In this document: piece after piece, positions 22,334 through 31,586 of the stretch
Numbering within the stretch: the first letter of the stretch is position 1
How the letters are laid out: each line of letters starts with the position of its first letter
DNA from: a virus
Virus record (IMG/VR): IMGVR_UViG_3300037153_000324
Coordinates: 1 to 64,000 of that record
Reading direction: 5' to 3' (one strand)
DNA length: 64,000 bases
Translations under genes and position numbers: made by a program
The notes under the pieces: model-generated
Database searches by the model: none
The model's input: only the letters and a program-made list of their open reading frames with translations
What the model was told of the DNA's origin: nothing

Positions 22334-22824
22334 TGCCACAGTATATTGCGATTCCAAGAGCAACGAGCAACCCATTTGAAGTCATCGAAGTTGCACTGAC
22401 AGCTTCTCTCAAGACTGTGTTGCAGGTAAAGCCGGTTACGAAAGACCTTGTAATTTGTGGGTGGGGAATTTCAACAGATGGGAATGCTTCGGGTACACCA
22501 TTTGTTGCTGATCTTTGCGCAACTGATGTAGCGGCTACTGTTACAGCGCTTACACCTGACCTGTGGGAGAACGAGGACGCTGTAGCAGCGCTTGCAGTGG
22601 GTGGAACATCGGCCACGGGCTACAACGCATCGGCTGAAGGAACAATTGCGGCGTTTCGTATGTTCGATGCGCAGGAAATTCGGCCAGATGGTGATAAATA
22701 CGTGATGTGGTTCCCATTGAAAGAACGGCCGAAGGTTGCGGCTGGTGGATTTGCTCGGGTCAGGGCGCACTATTCTGCAACAGGCGTCAATTGCCTTCCT
22801 TGGTTGGTGTTTGACGAAACGTAA
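22333..22824 (+). CDS. Hypothetical beta-rich structural protein
   Basis: 163 residues, no charged clusters, alternating small and hydrophobic residues, typical of phage virion surface proteins. Overlaps the stop of the previous gene and the start of the next, so part of one operon with 22064-26206. Confidence 0.5.
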   Translation: MPQYIAIPRATSNPFEVIEVALTASLKTVLQVKPVTKDLVICGWGISTDGNASGTPFVADLCATDVAATVTALTPDLWENEDAVAALAVGGTSATGYNASAEGTIAAFRMFDAQEIRPDGDKYVMWFPLKERPKVAAGGFARVRAHYSATGVNCLPWLVFDET

Positions 22825-23561
22825 TGGGTTCTCGTTCGATTACTCCTGAATTTCTCATGTTGCGAAATAGTGCTTCGCCAGTTGGCGGCACTTTACCTAC
22901 GGGTGCATTTGTAAATGGCGCAGATGCAACGGGGTTTGCGACAGGTGCTCGTACACCACGGGATTTGATTCCGTTCATGGGTGTAGCAACAAATATATTT
23001 CTCTCCTTTACGTCTAACCCTGACACGAATCCGCAAGCGTGGGGGTTGGGGCGTTGGGTTTCACGACCATTGCGTGCCCCATATTCAGTAAACGTAAATT
23101 CTCTAATACAATTTACTTTTGCACAAGGAAATTCTGCTCATCAAGCAAATTATTACGCTTGCGGATATATCTGGCGTCCGAGCACAGGTGTACAGATTGG
23201 CAGTGTGGTTGAAGGTACTGCTGGTGCAATAGGCTCTACATCACTACAGTGGTCAATTTCTGTTCCAGTAATTGCATCGGCAGATAGGGCACTGGTTCAA
23301 GATGGTGATGTATATGTTCTTGAGATAAGCGACAGGTTTACGCAGCAAAGCGCAGTAGCTTACACTTCTACAGTGTATTTTGATGGGCAAGATCCTCCTA
23401 CGTCGCCTATTACCAGTCCCGCTTCTTCAGTTAGGTTTTCTGCAATTGTAAATGGGATTCGCACAGGGATAGCAGTACAGACTGCTGAGAATATTTCTGT
23501 TGCTGAAATGTATTCTTACCCCAAAAGCATTGCTCGCAATAGAGTGGCGGTGTATAGCTAG
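22824..23561 (+). CDS. Hypothetical virion or fibre protein
   Basis: 245 residues, rich in Ser, Thr, Ala, Asn and aromatic residues, beta-sandwich-like with no recognisable catalytic motif. Immediately upstream of the repeat-rich fibre, suggesting a surface or adhesion role. Confidence 0.5.
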   Translation: MGSRSITPEFLMLRNSASPVGGTLPTGAFVNGADATGFATGARTPRDLIPFMGVATNIFLSFTSNPDTNPQAWGLGRWVSRPLRAPYSVNVNSLIQFTFAQGNSAHQANYYACGYIWRPSTGVQIGSVVEGTAGAIGSTSLQWSISVPVIASADRALVQDGDVYVLEISDRFTQQSAVAYTSTVYFDGQDPPTSPITSPASSVRFSAIVNGIRTGIAVQTAENISVAEMYSYPKSIARNRVAVYS

Positions 23562-26206
23562 TGCCCCGTCGCGGTAGATCCTGGCCTGCACGTCCATACG
23601 TTGAGTATTTCAGGCCGAAATTGCCCTGGATGCCTATTGGCTCGGGAATTTCGCAAAAGTCTAGCTCAGGTGTTTGCAATAGGAGTCTCAGTACGCTTGT
23701 TGACTCATTCGATGCAATGCTCGACAGCACGAAGTGGCCTGATTCGACCGCAGGGGTCGTTTGGGATGCCGCTGGCCGAGTAAAACTCCCTTGCACTTCT
23801 AGCTATGAGCGAATTGCTACTTCCATCTCGCTCGGAAATTTCTTTTTGACCGGCTCTGGTATTCAGGCGCAGATAACTCCTCCATCATTCGGGAATGGTG
23901 GCCGTGAAATTTGGCTTGAGGTATCGCGGGTTGGAGTTGTAAACCAAGACAAGCTCTCCATGTGTTATTCCGGTGGCTATCTGGTCGCTCGTCAGACGGT
24001 TGGTGGGTCAACACAGAGCCAGACCACTGCTTACTATGCCGCTGGCACTCATGCTTTTTGGCGAATTCGTGAGCAGGGTGGCACAGTGTATTTCGAGACT
24101 TCCCCGGATGGCTCTACATGGAATCCGTTTTGGTCAGTTGCGCCAGCATTTGCAATTACAAATGTGTGGGCGTCAGTTCGATGTGGGTATTTTGGTACCG
24201 AATCGGCGGATAACGGCTACGTCGATAACATCAATTTCATTGCTCCGTATACGACCGCTAAAATCGAAACACTTACAGATGCATTCGATACGACGGTTGA
24301 CTTTTCAAAATGGAATTGGTCATCGGGTTCTGTGGTTTGGGATTCTGGCGCAGGTGGTCGAGCAAAAATCCCATGTGCCACATCTTATTACTCTCTTGCT
24401 ACAGCAATGACAGGGCCGTGGTATGACCTGACTGGCTCAGCAGTATTTGCGAAAATGACACCGCCGCCGAATGGCGCGGGTTCGCGTGAATTTTACATCG
24501 AAGCTCTCCGTGCAACTGTAAACACTGACAAAGTATCGTTCTTTTGGGCGTCAGGAAATCTTTACTGGCGCTTGACACGCGGGGGAGTGCAGATAAGCCA
24601 ATCGAGCATCCCCTACGATGCAGTAAATCATGCCTGGCTGCGAATTCGCGAATCTGGTGGAACAGTGTATTTTGACACTTCACCTGATGGTGCTGTATGG
24701 ACAAATAGAGCTTCGCTTGTACCAGGGTTCGATGTGTCGAAAATTTGGGTCAATTTCAGTGCTGGTTACTGGTCAACCGAATCGGCCTCGGATGCTTATG
24801 TCGATAGTGTAAATATTGCGCCGTATACTGGCGTTACTTACACAAAAGCTGGTTCGGGAATTTTAGAAAGCAATGCGAGCGGCACAAGAGTAAAAGTTTG
24901 GAGTAAGACTGGCTCTGGAATTTCAGCGCATGCAGCAAATGGATCAGATGCTTCTACTTTTGTAGATTCAGGCGTAGGGGTTTCCGAAAACACTGGTTCT
25001 GGTTTCGAGGCGAAGTCGCATGCTGTTGTGCTAGCGGGGTCAGGAATCAAAACTCATGCTGCTAGTGGACTAGATGCAATTACTTTTGGTAAAACCGGCT
25101 CCGGTGTCAAAGATTCGTTTGCGAACGGAGTACGTGCCCGAGAATATGCCAAAACCGGAAATGGAGTCTCAAGTCGCGTTGGTAGCGGCCAGGATGCCTT
25201 CCTGCCTATGGAGACAGGGCTAACTGTCAGGGTCGAGACTGCAAATGGCTCAAAGGCAATTACGTTTGCAAAGGCAGGTGCAGGAATTTCTGCGCGAGTC
25301 AGTAGTGGGGCCGATATTTACATATTCGGCAAGACTGGCGCAGGAATTTCAGGACGAATTGGTGGCGGAATGTATGTGCGTGCGGGTGGAGCACAGAAGC
25401 TCGGCTCGGGAATCCGAGAAAATTCAGCATCCGGCTTTGACGCGACGATCTACTCCAAATCTGGCTCTGGAATTCGTGCAAGCGCCGCAGGCGGTATCAG
25501 GAATTACGCGCTTGGCAAGACAGGTGTCGGAATTTCCATTCTGGCCGCGTCTGGAAGTAAAGCGCCTGTCTTTGCCAAGACTGGGGTCGGAATTAGTGCT
25601 CGAATTTCCTCTGGCAACAAAAACTATGTCGCTGGTAAAACAGGTGCAGGTATCAGCGAGCGTGCTGCTAGTGGGTCAAAACTACTGATGTTTGGGAAAA
25701 CAGGCACGGGAATTTCAAGCCGTGTTGGTAGTGGAGCCACTGTCAAGTCGGTCATCTGGTTCAAGGCAGGTGCAGGGATTCGTGTCCAGTCTGCATCCGG
25801 TGTTTGGGACAAGGACGTTCTCAAGGCCGGTGGAGCAGAAAGAGTCCAGAGCGCATCTGGAACGCGAATTCGTGAAATTCAGAAGGCCGGAATTGTTGTT
25901 ATGTTGCATTCGGCTGGTGGCTTCACGGTTACTCAGTTCGGTAAGAGCGGAACCGGGATTCGTGACTCAGCAAGCGGCGGCGAATCGAAGTTTGTGGCTG
26001 GAATTACCTTCACTGATGAGATATGGCTTCTGCGAGCCGGGGAATCGGATGCGATTCTGGAAGCAATTACAACTGGCTCGAAGCCGGAGCTTGAATCCGT
26101 GTACGAAGTGCTGACGGATGATGAAATGATCGAGGCTGTGCGAACTGCGCCTGCTGAATTGGTCGAAGTTGGACAAGGTAAAGCTGAACTAGAGAGGGTG
26201 GGCTAA
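23561..26206 (+). CDS. Long fibre: two LamG-like modules plus GxGI repeats
   Basis: 881 residues, GTG start. Two related modules of about 195 residues (each opening TLxDxFDxxxDxxKW and containing W.RIRE..GTVYF.TSPDG..W) resemble concanavalin/LamG-like carbohydrate-binding domains. From about 425 to 800 come around twenty degenerate units of about 19 residues with the pattern K(T/A)G(S/A/V)G(I/V)S...ASG. A C-terminal helical domain of about 70 residues closes it. Probably a receptor-binding or surface fibre. Confidence 0.65.
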   Translation: MPRRGRSWPARPYVEYFRPKLPWMPIGSGISQKSSSGVCNRSLSTLVDSFDAMLDSTKWPDSTAGVVWDAAGRVKLPCTSSYERIATSISLGNFFLTGSGIQAQITPPSFGNGGREIWLEVSRVGVVNQDKLSMCYSGGYLVARQTVGGSTQSQTTAYYAAGTHAFWRIREQGGTVYFETSPDGSTWNPFWSVAPAFAITNVWASVRCGYFGTESADNGYVDNINFIAPYTTAKIETLTDAFDTTVDFSKWNWSSGSVVWDSGAGGRAKIPCATSYYSLATAMTGPWYDLTGSAVFAKMTPPPNGAGSREFYIEALRATVNTDKVSFFWASGNLYWRLTRGGVQISQSSIPYDAVNHAWLRIRESGGTVYFDTSPDGAVWTNRASLVPGFDVSKIWVNFSAGYWSTESASDAYVDSVNIAPYTGVTYTKAGSGILESNASGTRVKVWSKTGSGISAHAANGSDASTFVDSGVGVSENTGSGFEAKSHAVVLAGSGIKTHAASGLDAITFGKTGSGVKDSFANGVRAREYAKTGNGVSSRVGSGQDAFLPMETGLTVRVETANGSKAITFAKAGAGISARVSSGADIYIFGKTGAGISGRIGGGMYVRAGGAQKLGSGIRENSASGFDATIYSKSGSGIRASAAGGIRNYALGKTGVGISILAASGSKAPVFAKTGVGISARISSGNKNYVAGKTGAGISERAASGSKLLMFGKTGTGISSRVGSGATVKSVIWFKAGAGIRVQSASGVWDKDVLKAGGAERVQSASGTRIREIQKAGIVVMLHSAGGFTVTQFGKSGTGIRDSASGGESKFVAGITFTDEIWLLRAGESDAILEAITTGSKPELESVYEVLTDDEMIEAVRTAPAELVEVGQGKAELERVG

Positions 26207-26922
26207 TGGCAACAGTCACACTTGATTTCAGACCACCCACCGATCCGGATATTTCGGTGCTGCATGTTTACGAAGCGCCAACATCGGACGGGCCGTGGGA
26301 TGAAATTGACACGGTTACTCCTGTTGGCACGTATCCGACATACATCACTCGGTATACGACCCAAAATGCATCCGATCCGAAAAACTGGTTCGCAATCGAG
26401 TGGGAAAGCACGCTCGGGGCCAAATCTGGCCTCTCTGAGCCGCTTCAGGGAGGGTTTGATCCGCTTTTGAGTGAAATTGTCAACCGGGTTTTGCTTCGTG
26501 ACTCGTCCCTGGATGAGAATATCGTCGCTCAGGAAGCTGAAGCGGTTGTCGAGGGCTTTTTCCCGCTGGAAGAGCTTTCAAGTATCCCTGCGAACGAGGC
26601 AACTGCCCGTCAGCTTTCCGGTTTTACTCTTCTGACGATGGCAAGGGCCTATTTGAGTGAAATTCTCAAGCAATCGGCAGGCGTCAGCGGAAACGTGCAG
26701 AGCTTCACGGCTGGACTGGTTCAAATTTCAAGCGGAACGACCGCTGGAAGCGGGAAAACGACAAGTATTGACATGATCGAGAAGATCATCGAGAATGCCA
26801 ACTCCCTCCTTGGTCGGAGCTACAGCTACATCGTACTGCTAGAAGAAATCGCGGTGGCTGGTGGTTACAAGCAACTCGACTTCTCAATGGACGAGTCCCG
26901 GCTGATCTTTGAAATTGGCTGA
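26206..26922 (+). CDS. Head-tail adaptor-like protein
   Basis: 238 residues. An N-terminal beta domain like FN3 (VLHVYEAPTSDGPWDEIDTVTP) is followed by a helical region (LLSEIVNRVLLRDSSLDENIVAQEAEAVVEGFF). The helical half and the position before head-closure and tail genes fit a connector. The two-domain arrangement is unusual. Overlaps its neighbours by 1 base. Confidence 0.5.
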   Translation: MATVTLDFRPPTDPDISVLHVYEAPTSDGPWDEIDTVTPVGTYPTYITRYTTQNASDPKNWFAIEWESTLGAKSGLSEPLQGGFDPLLSEIVNRVLLRDSSLDENIVAQEAEAVVEGFFPLEELSSIPANEATARQLSGFTLLTMARAYLSEILKQSAGVSGNVQSFTAGLVQISSGTTAGSGKTTSIDMIEKIIENANSLLGRSYSYIVLLEEIAVAGGYKQLDFSMDESRLIFEIG

Positions 26923-27428
26923 TGAGCACGATTCCCGCATTCATTGCTCTTCTCAACCAGCACGGCTCTGACGTGCATTTTCATCGGTCGGATTCGATGA
27001 TTCCTTGCCCCTGCCGGACACCGGAAGGCTATCGGGATATGTCCTGGCACATTATGAACCCTGAAGCTCCGATGTGCGATGAAAATGGAATGCTGTCTGA
27101 TCCGAATGCGCTATCGGATCTGATCGTCAAGGCTTTTTGCCAGCCAATTCAGTCTACGCGAGCTACAAGGCTGAATTCCGAGGTAATTGCAGCCATGTTT
27201 GGAGATATTCAGGCTGACGACCATCTCGGGATCTTCCCGGTCGAGTGGCAAGGCACGACGTTGAATTTCAGACAGTGGGGCATGTCTGGCGAGGATTACG
27301 TCGAGTACGCGAATCAGCGTTTTACAATAGTAAATTCCAATTTGATTCCTGACCCTGACGACGGCAACCCATGGCATCATTGGGAAACCGGCCTAAGGTT
27401 GATTGGAGACGCTACGTGGTTAGGTTGA
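26922..27428 (+). CDS. Head-closure-like protein with altered C-terminus
   Basis: 168 residues. Located between adaptor and neck genes, with a CPCRTPEGYRDMSWH segment. Its last codons read GLRLIGDATWLG. After the LAGLIDADG gene the sequence reads GMRLIGSEGE then stop, which is probably the ancestral end displaced by the insertion. Confidence 0.5.
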   Translation: MSTIPAFIALLNQHGSDVHFHRSDSMIPCPCRTPEGYRDMSWHIMNPEAPMCDENGMLSDPNALSDLIVKAFCQPIQSTRATRLNSEVIAAMFGDIQADDHLGIFPVEWQGTTLNFRQWGMSGEDYVEYANQRFTIVNSNLIPDPDDGNPWHHWETGLRLIGDATWLG

Positions 27429-27859
27429 CACAAAACGACTGGCGCTATTTGGCAGGACTTTTCGACGGTGAAGGCTGTGTGACTATTTGTGTTGCGACAC
27501 GAAAAACAGCTACATCAAGTTGCCAAGCAGGGACAAGAGCGCTAAATACATCTTTGAGGATTGCCAATAATGATCCTCGCGTTCTACTTTGGCTTGAAAA
27601 GAATTTTGGTGGCAAGGTTCGACAACATAGTGCTAAACGTCTATCGTGGGTCTGGATTGTACAAGGAGATAAGTCAGTAGAGGCAGCAAGTCAATTACTG
27701 AAATACTCGCGCATGAAAAAAGATCAGTTAGAGGCGTTTATTGCTCTTCAGGCATTACGTGTGCGTTCTGGCATGCGCGTTTCTGAGCGTGATTGGCGAC
27801 AACGTGAAAAACTAGTCAATGTAATTCGTATGTCCGAGTACAGAAGGAAAGCATCGTGA
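27416..27859 (+). CDS. LAGLIDADG homing endonuclease
   Basis: 147 residues from GTG at 27416, overlapping the 3' end of the upstream gene; a TTG at 27425 is an alternative. The motif YLAGLFDGEGCVTI at about residues 11-24 is the single LAGLIDADG helix; the rest (NNDPRVLLWLEKNFGGKV, DQLEAFIALQALR) fits a single-motif dimeric enzyme. It would make a double-strand break in phages lacking the insertion. It contains only about one AATT motif. Confidence 0.85.
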   Translation: MVRLTQNDWRYLAGLFDGEGCVTICVATRKTATSSCQAGTRALNTSLRIANNDPRVLLWLEKNFGGKVRQHSAKRLSWVWIVQGDKSVEAASQLLKYSRMKKDQLEAFIALQALRVRSGMRVSERDWRQREKLVNVIRMSEYRRKAS

Positions 27860-27893
27860 TCGGAATGCGCTTGATTGGTAGTGAGGGCGAGTA
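27860..27893 (+). other. Displaced 3' end of the head-closure gene
   Basis: In the frame GGAATGCGCTTGATTGG the codons read GMRLIGSEGE and stop. This aligns with GLRLIG near the end of gene 26922-27428, so it looks like the original 3' end left after insertion of the endonuclease gene. Confidence 0.55.
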
Positions 27894-28487
27894 ATGGCAA
27901 GGCTTCCGCTCTACCAATCTCGAAATGGCCTCACTGTTGACAAGCAGACGATCAATGCTATCGAAGAGGAAATTCGCTGGTGTCAAGTAGAAGTGCCGCA
28001 ATTGCTAGCGAAAAATCTCGACACCTTAGTTCGAATTACTGCGCTCAAAGGTCAGATGGAATGTAGACGCATGGCCGCTGGTGTTTACGATCCTACTCAG
28101 TCTCGGCCGGACATGGCTTGGAAGATCCCAGTGCGTAGAATTACAGAGCGCTACTTCTATGGCTGGAAAGTCCGTAGACGAGGGATTGCCGTGTGGGAAG
28201 TCTACAACGATTCTCGCGAGGCATATTACATCGAATACGGTATCTCGCTTAGCGGACGGCGAGTGAGAAGGCCAATTTTGAAATTGGCAGTTCGCAGAAC
28301 GCTCGATTACATGCGAGCTACTCAAGCTGCGCATCGGTTTTTTTCCTCGGTGGTTGGTGATCCTCAGCACCGGCATCGAAGCGGAAAAGGATTTGTAATT
28401 TACGCGCAGTCGCCTCCAATGCGCTTGGTTGGCGTTACGGGGCCAAATCTTCCTGCTGATCCGCCTAGCGGAGTGACGTTGATATGA
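27894..28487 (+). CDS. Neck protein, HK97 gp10-like
   Basis: 197 residues, basic. Pattern RVRRPILKLAVRRTLDYMRATQAAHRF near the end and position just before the tail-terminator gene fit the gp10-type neck family. GAGGGCGAG precedes the ATG. Assignment by location and size. Confidence 0.5.
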   Translation: MARLPLYQSRNGLTVDKQTINAIEEEIRWCQVEVPQLLAKNLDTLVRITALKGQMECRRMAAGVYDPTQSRPDMAWKIPVRRITERYFYGWKVRRRGIAVWEVYNDSREAYYIEYGISLSGRRVRRPILKLAVRRTLDYMRATQAAHRFFSSVVGDPQHRHRSGKGFVIYAQSPPMRLVGVTGPNLPADPPSGVTLI

Positions 28488-29125
28488 CGCAGACGAACGT
28501 TTACAACCCCGAGCTTCCTATCGAGACGGCTGTGCGTGCCCTGAAGGAGTACGCAGAGACGCAACTCGACAAATCGGTGATGTACAACGGCACACCGCAG
28601 GGTCATCAGATTTATCAGGTGGTCATGGAATTTCCGGCATCGCAAGTGCCTCCTGCTAAAGTACCGCTGTCCAAAAACGTCGTCCATTTTGAAATTGATG
28701 AGGTAACACCGCGCATTCTCGGTCTTGGTGACAACATCTTCGCCGACAATTTCAATGATGGCGATTATTCGATGCAACCGCAGGAAGGCTCAGTAATCGA
28801 GATGAACTGGGACGTGGGCGTGTGGACGAGTGACAAGACTGGTGGGACGACTGCTCGAATGCGGGCCTATCAGACGTTACAGTTCATGTTCAACGGAGCG
28901 CTTGCAATTACTCGACTACGGCTTGCCACGGATTCCGGTGATGGTGGTCTTGAAATTCTCAAATTCGAGGGAGGGAGATTTATCACAGAGCGCGTAAACG
29001 ACATTGATCTGTTTCGGATCACCGATTCGACTCTGACGATCCGAATTTTCACACGAACCCCGAAGGACGTGGTTATGGCTGCAATCGAAGATATTTCCCA
29101 AGATCCGCACTTCGACGTGGAATAG
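28484..29125 (+). CDS. Tail-terminator/completion-like protein
   Basis: 213 residues, with an ATG overlapping the previous stop (ATGA). Lies directly before the tail sheath, where tail completion genes are normally found. Alpha/beta character with an acidic middle. No signature motif. Confidence 0.5.
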   Translation: MTQTNVYNPELPIETAVRALKEYAETQLDKSVMYNGTPQGHQIYQVVMEFPASQVPPAKVPLSKNVVHFEIDEVTPRILGLGDNIFADNFNDGDYSMQPQEGSVIEMNWDVGVWTSDKTGGTTARMRAYQTLQFMFNGALAITRLRLATDSGDGGLEILKFEGGRFITERVNDIDLFRITDSTLTIRIFTRTPKDVVMAAIEDISQDPHFDVE

Positions 29126-29140
29126 GGAGGAGGAATTACA

Positions 29141-30289
29141 TTGTCAAGCGTGCAACTTTTTCCAGAAGTTATCGACGCGAGTCAGCTTCAGCCACGCGCG
29201 GCTGCAACTGTTTACTTGCCCGTTGGCGTCGAAGGAATGTCTGCTGAGGCAGGTGAGGCAGAAGAAAAACAGCCGTATGTAATTTCACGGCTGGACGAAG
29301 CTCAGACGCTCTTCGGAAGCACATCGTCGCTCTACACGATCATCAAGTGTGTGCTCGACCGGGGTGCTGGCCCTGTGTTGGCAATTGCATCGGCTGTAAG
29401 CGACGACACTCTGCCTGATTTGACCGACAGGCAGGCGGCGTGGGAATTCCTGGAAAGCGATCAGACGGTACGCATCCGCTTGACCGATTCAATCGTGCAG
29501 GCTGATTTGGTCGCACTTGCCGTTTCGGCCAAGAATGCGAACACGATCTACAACAAGCAAATTGCATTGTGCGGAATGGACGCGGCCACCACCAAGGCCA
29601 ATCTCCTTTCTGCTGCAACTGCAATTGGCGCAGATGTGGAGGGGGCAAAGCGAATCGCTCTCATTGCTCCGGGCGTATTCGATGAAACCGGAGTGCTTCG
29701 GGACGGCTCCTACGCAGCGGCTTGTGTCGCTGCTGAAATTGCAAAGAATAGTGATCCTGGAAATGACCTGGATCTGCTACCTCTGCCCTTCTTGACCGGA
29801 ATCGCGACAGATGTAAATGGCCTGCCTGTGTTCCGCAAGAAGGTGTCCTCCGGAGTTGCCGTCAACGATTTCGAGGATCTGCTTCAGGGCGGCGTTTCTC
29901 CGCTCATGGCTTCGAAGTCTGGCGCAGGTGTAGAAATTACACATCTTCGCACGGCTTACACGGCCGATGGAACGTTCGACAGTCTCTACACTCGCATCAT
30001 CATCGACCAAGTTTTCCTCGACGTGAAAACGTACATCGAGGACAACAATTTTCTTCGGGCCGGAAACACGGATGCAACACGGGCACGGATCGGTTCTGGT
30101 GTCGAAGCTGTGCTCAACGAGCGACGAGAGTGGATTTCACCCGTCACGCAGCCGGACGGCACGACTGGTTACAAGGTCAGCGTCACTTCTGACCAGACGC
30201 AGCGCCAGGTCACGGTCGGATACGAAGGTGTCATCGTACGCGGAATCTCGACTGTCCGCGTGGCCCCGTCGTTCACGATCAGCGTGTAG
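29141..30289 (+). CDS. Tail sheath protein
   Basis: 382 residues from TTG at 29141 (GGGAGGAGG upstream). The chain holds the conserved sheath layout: an N-terminal VEGMSAEAGEAEEKQPYVISRLDEAQTLFG segment, a middle domain with RIALIAPGVFDETGVLRDGSYAAACVAAEIA, and a C-terminal KTYIEDNNFLRAGNTDATRARIGSGVEAVLNE hook region. It forms the contractile outer tail and identifies the phage as a myovirus. Confidence 0.85.
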   Translation: MSSVQLFPEVIDASQLQPRAAATVYLPVGVEGMSAEAGEAEEKQPYVISRLDEAQTLFGSTSSLYTIIKCVLDRGAGPVLAIASAVSDDTLPDLTDRQAAWEFLESDQTVRIRLTDSIVQADLVALAVSAKNANTIYNKQIALCGMDAATTKANLLSAATAIGADVEGAKRIALIAPGVFDETGVLRDGSYAAACVAAEIAKNSDPGNDLDLLPLPFLTGIATDVNGLPVFRKKVSSGVAVNDFEDLLQGGVSPLMASKSGAGVEITHLRTAYTADGTFDSLYTRIIIDQVFLDVKTYIEDNNFLRAGNTDATRARIGSGVEAVLNERREWISPVTQPDGTTGYKVSVTSDQTQRQVTVGYEGVIVRGISTVRVAPSFTISV

Positions 30290-30301
30290 CGAAGGGAGGT
30301 A

Positions 30302-30709
30302 ATGAAATTGGCGTGGCTTATGGGCATGACTGCGGTGGATCTTGGAATTACGTTCGAAAGTGGGCGAGATTTCGCTGCAACACAGGATATGACGGAAGAG
30401 GTACGGCAGGAAGTCACGTATCAGGGTGCCTTTGGGACGGATGGGCCGGTTTTGAGGCGCGTACGGGCCGCTGACGAAGGCACAGTGAGCTTCACGGCGG
30501 TACTCCTCAAGCAAGGTGTGGCAAATCGGATGAATGATGAATCCCTGCTACAGCAAATGCGTGATTTCGACGTGCAGGTGAAGCGTGGGAATCGCGTTAT
30601 CACATACCGAGGCTGCAACTGGAACCGAATTTCAATTCGGTCAACGCTGGATCAGGTGACGCTCGATTCGGACATATCTGTGCCGGGCTATGCAGCCCCA
30701 GTGAACTAA
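30302..30709 (+). CDS. Tail tube protein
   Basis: 135 residues, directly after the sheath as usual. Beta-rich, with DQVTLDSDISVPGYAAP at the end. Forms the inner tail tube that pierces the cell envelope. GGGAGGTA precedes the ATG. Confidence 0.7.
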   Translation: MKLAWLMGMTAVDLGITFESGRDFAATQDMTEEVRQEVTYQGAFGTDGPVLRRVRAADEGTVSFTAVLLKQGVANRMNDESLLQQMRDFDVQVKRGNRVITYRGCNWNRISIRSTLDQVTLDSDISVPGYAAPVN

Positions 30710-30730
30710 GCAATTTCAAAGGGCGGAAAA

Positions 30731-31042
30731 ATGGACAGGCGTCTAGAAGAGCTACTAGAGCGTGGGGTCACTGCGCTCGAAAGCATCGCGGCTGACCCCA
30801 TTCTGCATCCGGAAACTGGCCCACCATTTTGCCCGCACTGCGGCACGACGAATCCTGTAATTCGGGTTCAGGATCGTGCCGCAAGTGGGCCGTTGGGTGA
30901 GTTTGTGATTGAGGCGCACTGTACGACGTGCGACAACGTATTCTACGGAATGCCGTCTGCGTACTTGTGCGTGAAATCTGTCGATGAAATCCGCGAAGAG
31001 TTGTCCAAGAGGGCGGGAGTTGAAAATGGCACGTATCGCTGA
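30731..31042 (+). CDS. Zinc-ribbon protein between tube and chaperone
   Basis: 103 residues with two Cys pairs, CPHCGTTN at about 34 and CTTCDN at about 65, forming a classic zinc ribbon. The C-terminal helix overlaps the next gene by 17 bases. Such a gene is not standard between tube and assembly chaperone; role unknown. Confidence 0.6.
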   Translation: MDRRLEELLERGVTALESIAADPILHPETGPPFCPHCGTTNPVIRVQDRAASGPLGEFVIEAHCTTCDNVFYGMPSAYLCVKSVDEIREELSKRAGVENGTYR

Positions 31043-31586
31043 GACAATCTCAGAGCGTAGACTAGAGCGAATGCGGCTTGGTCAGGCGACGTGCAGCTTT
31101 GTCACCCTGACAAGCGATCCTGAAATTCGGATTCCGATTGTACCGTTGTCCGAAGCGGAATACTCACAGGTGCTTGCCAAGGTGGCCTCAATTGACGCAC
31201 CGCTGGACGTTGCCGGTGCTGCGGTCAGGGATCGTGCTCAAGCTCAAGAAATTTTGGTGCGTGCGTTTCGTGAAGAGGAGGATCTGACCAAGCGAGCGTT
31301 CGTGTCTGTCGATGAAATGATGAAATCGCTGGAAGTCAGTGATATCGACACGGCATTTGACGAGTATAGCGAAATGGTTGCAAATTCATCGCCACGGCTA
31401 GAGGCAATTCCTCAGACAGAGTTGGACAACCTAAAAAAAGCCTTGCAGGAAATGAATTGGAACGAGTTGTCTGGCAGATCATGGTACGCACTAAAACGCT
31501 TCCTTTCAACGATCATGCCTTCGCCACTCCTGGACAACTGGTTTGGGTCTATCTCAATGAGCGACTCGACTACGAAGAGCGATTGA
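31026..31586 (+). CDS. Tail assembly chaperone, short form (gpG-like)
   Basis: 186 residues. Position before the tape measure, helical acidic C-terminus and a slippery run of seven A within frame at 31433-31439 identify it. The normal product stops at 31586. A share of ribosomes shifting back by one base would produce a longer protein ending at 31810. Confidence 0.75.
   Translation: MARIAETISERRLERMRLGQATCSFVTLTSDPEIRIPIVPLSEAEYSQVLAKVASIDAPLDVAGAAVRDRAQAQEILVRAFREEEDLTKRAFVSVDEMMKSLEVSDIDTAFDEYSEMVANSSPRLEAIPQTELDNLKKALQEMNWNELSGRSWYALKRFLSTIMPSPLLDNWFGSISMSDSTTKSD
31433..31439 (+). promoter_or_regulatory. Programmed -1 frameshift site (A AAA AAA)
   Basis: In frame the codons are CTA AAA AAA GCC. 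Slipping back one base gives AGC next, and the -1 frame is open from there through 31810. Seven A before G is a classic slippery site. Confidence 0.75.

Noticed and set aside
27416-27893. TTGACA at 27425 as a promoter for the endonuclease
   Set aside because: No TATAAT-like box at a workable distance; the bases are explained as codons.
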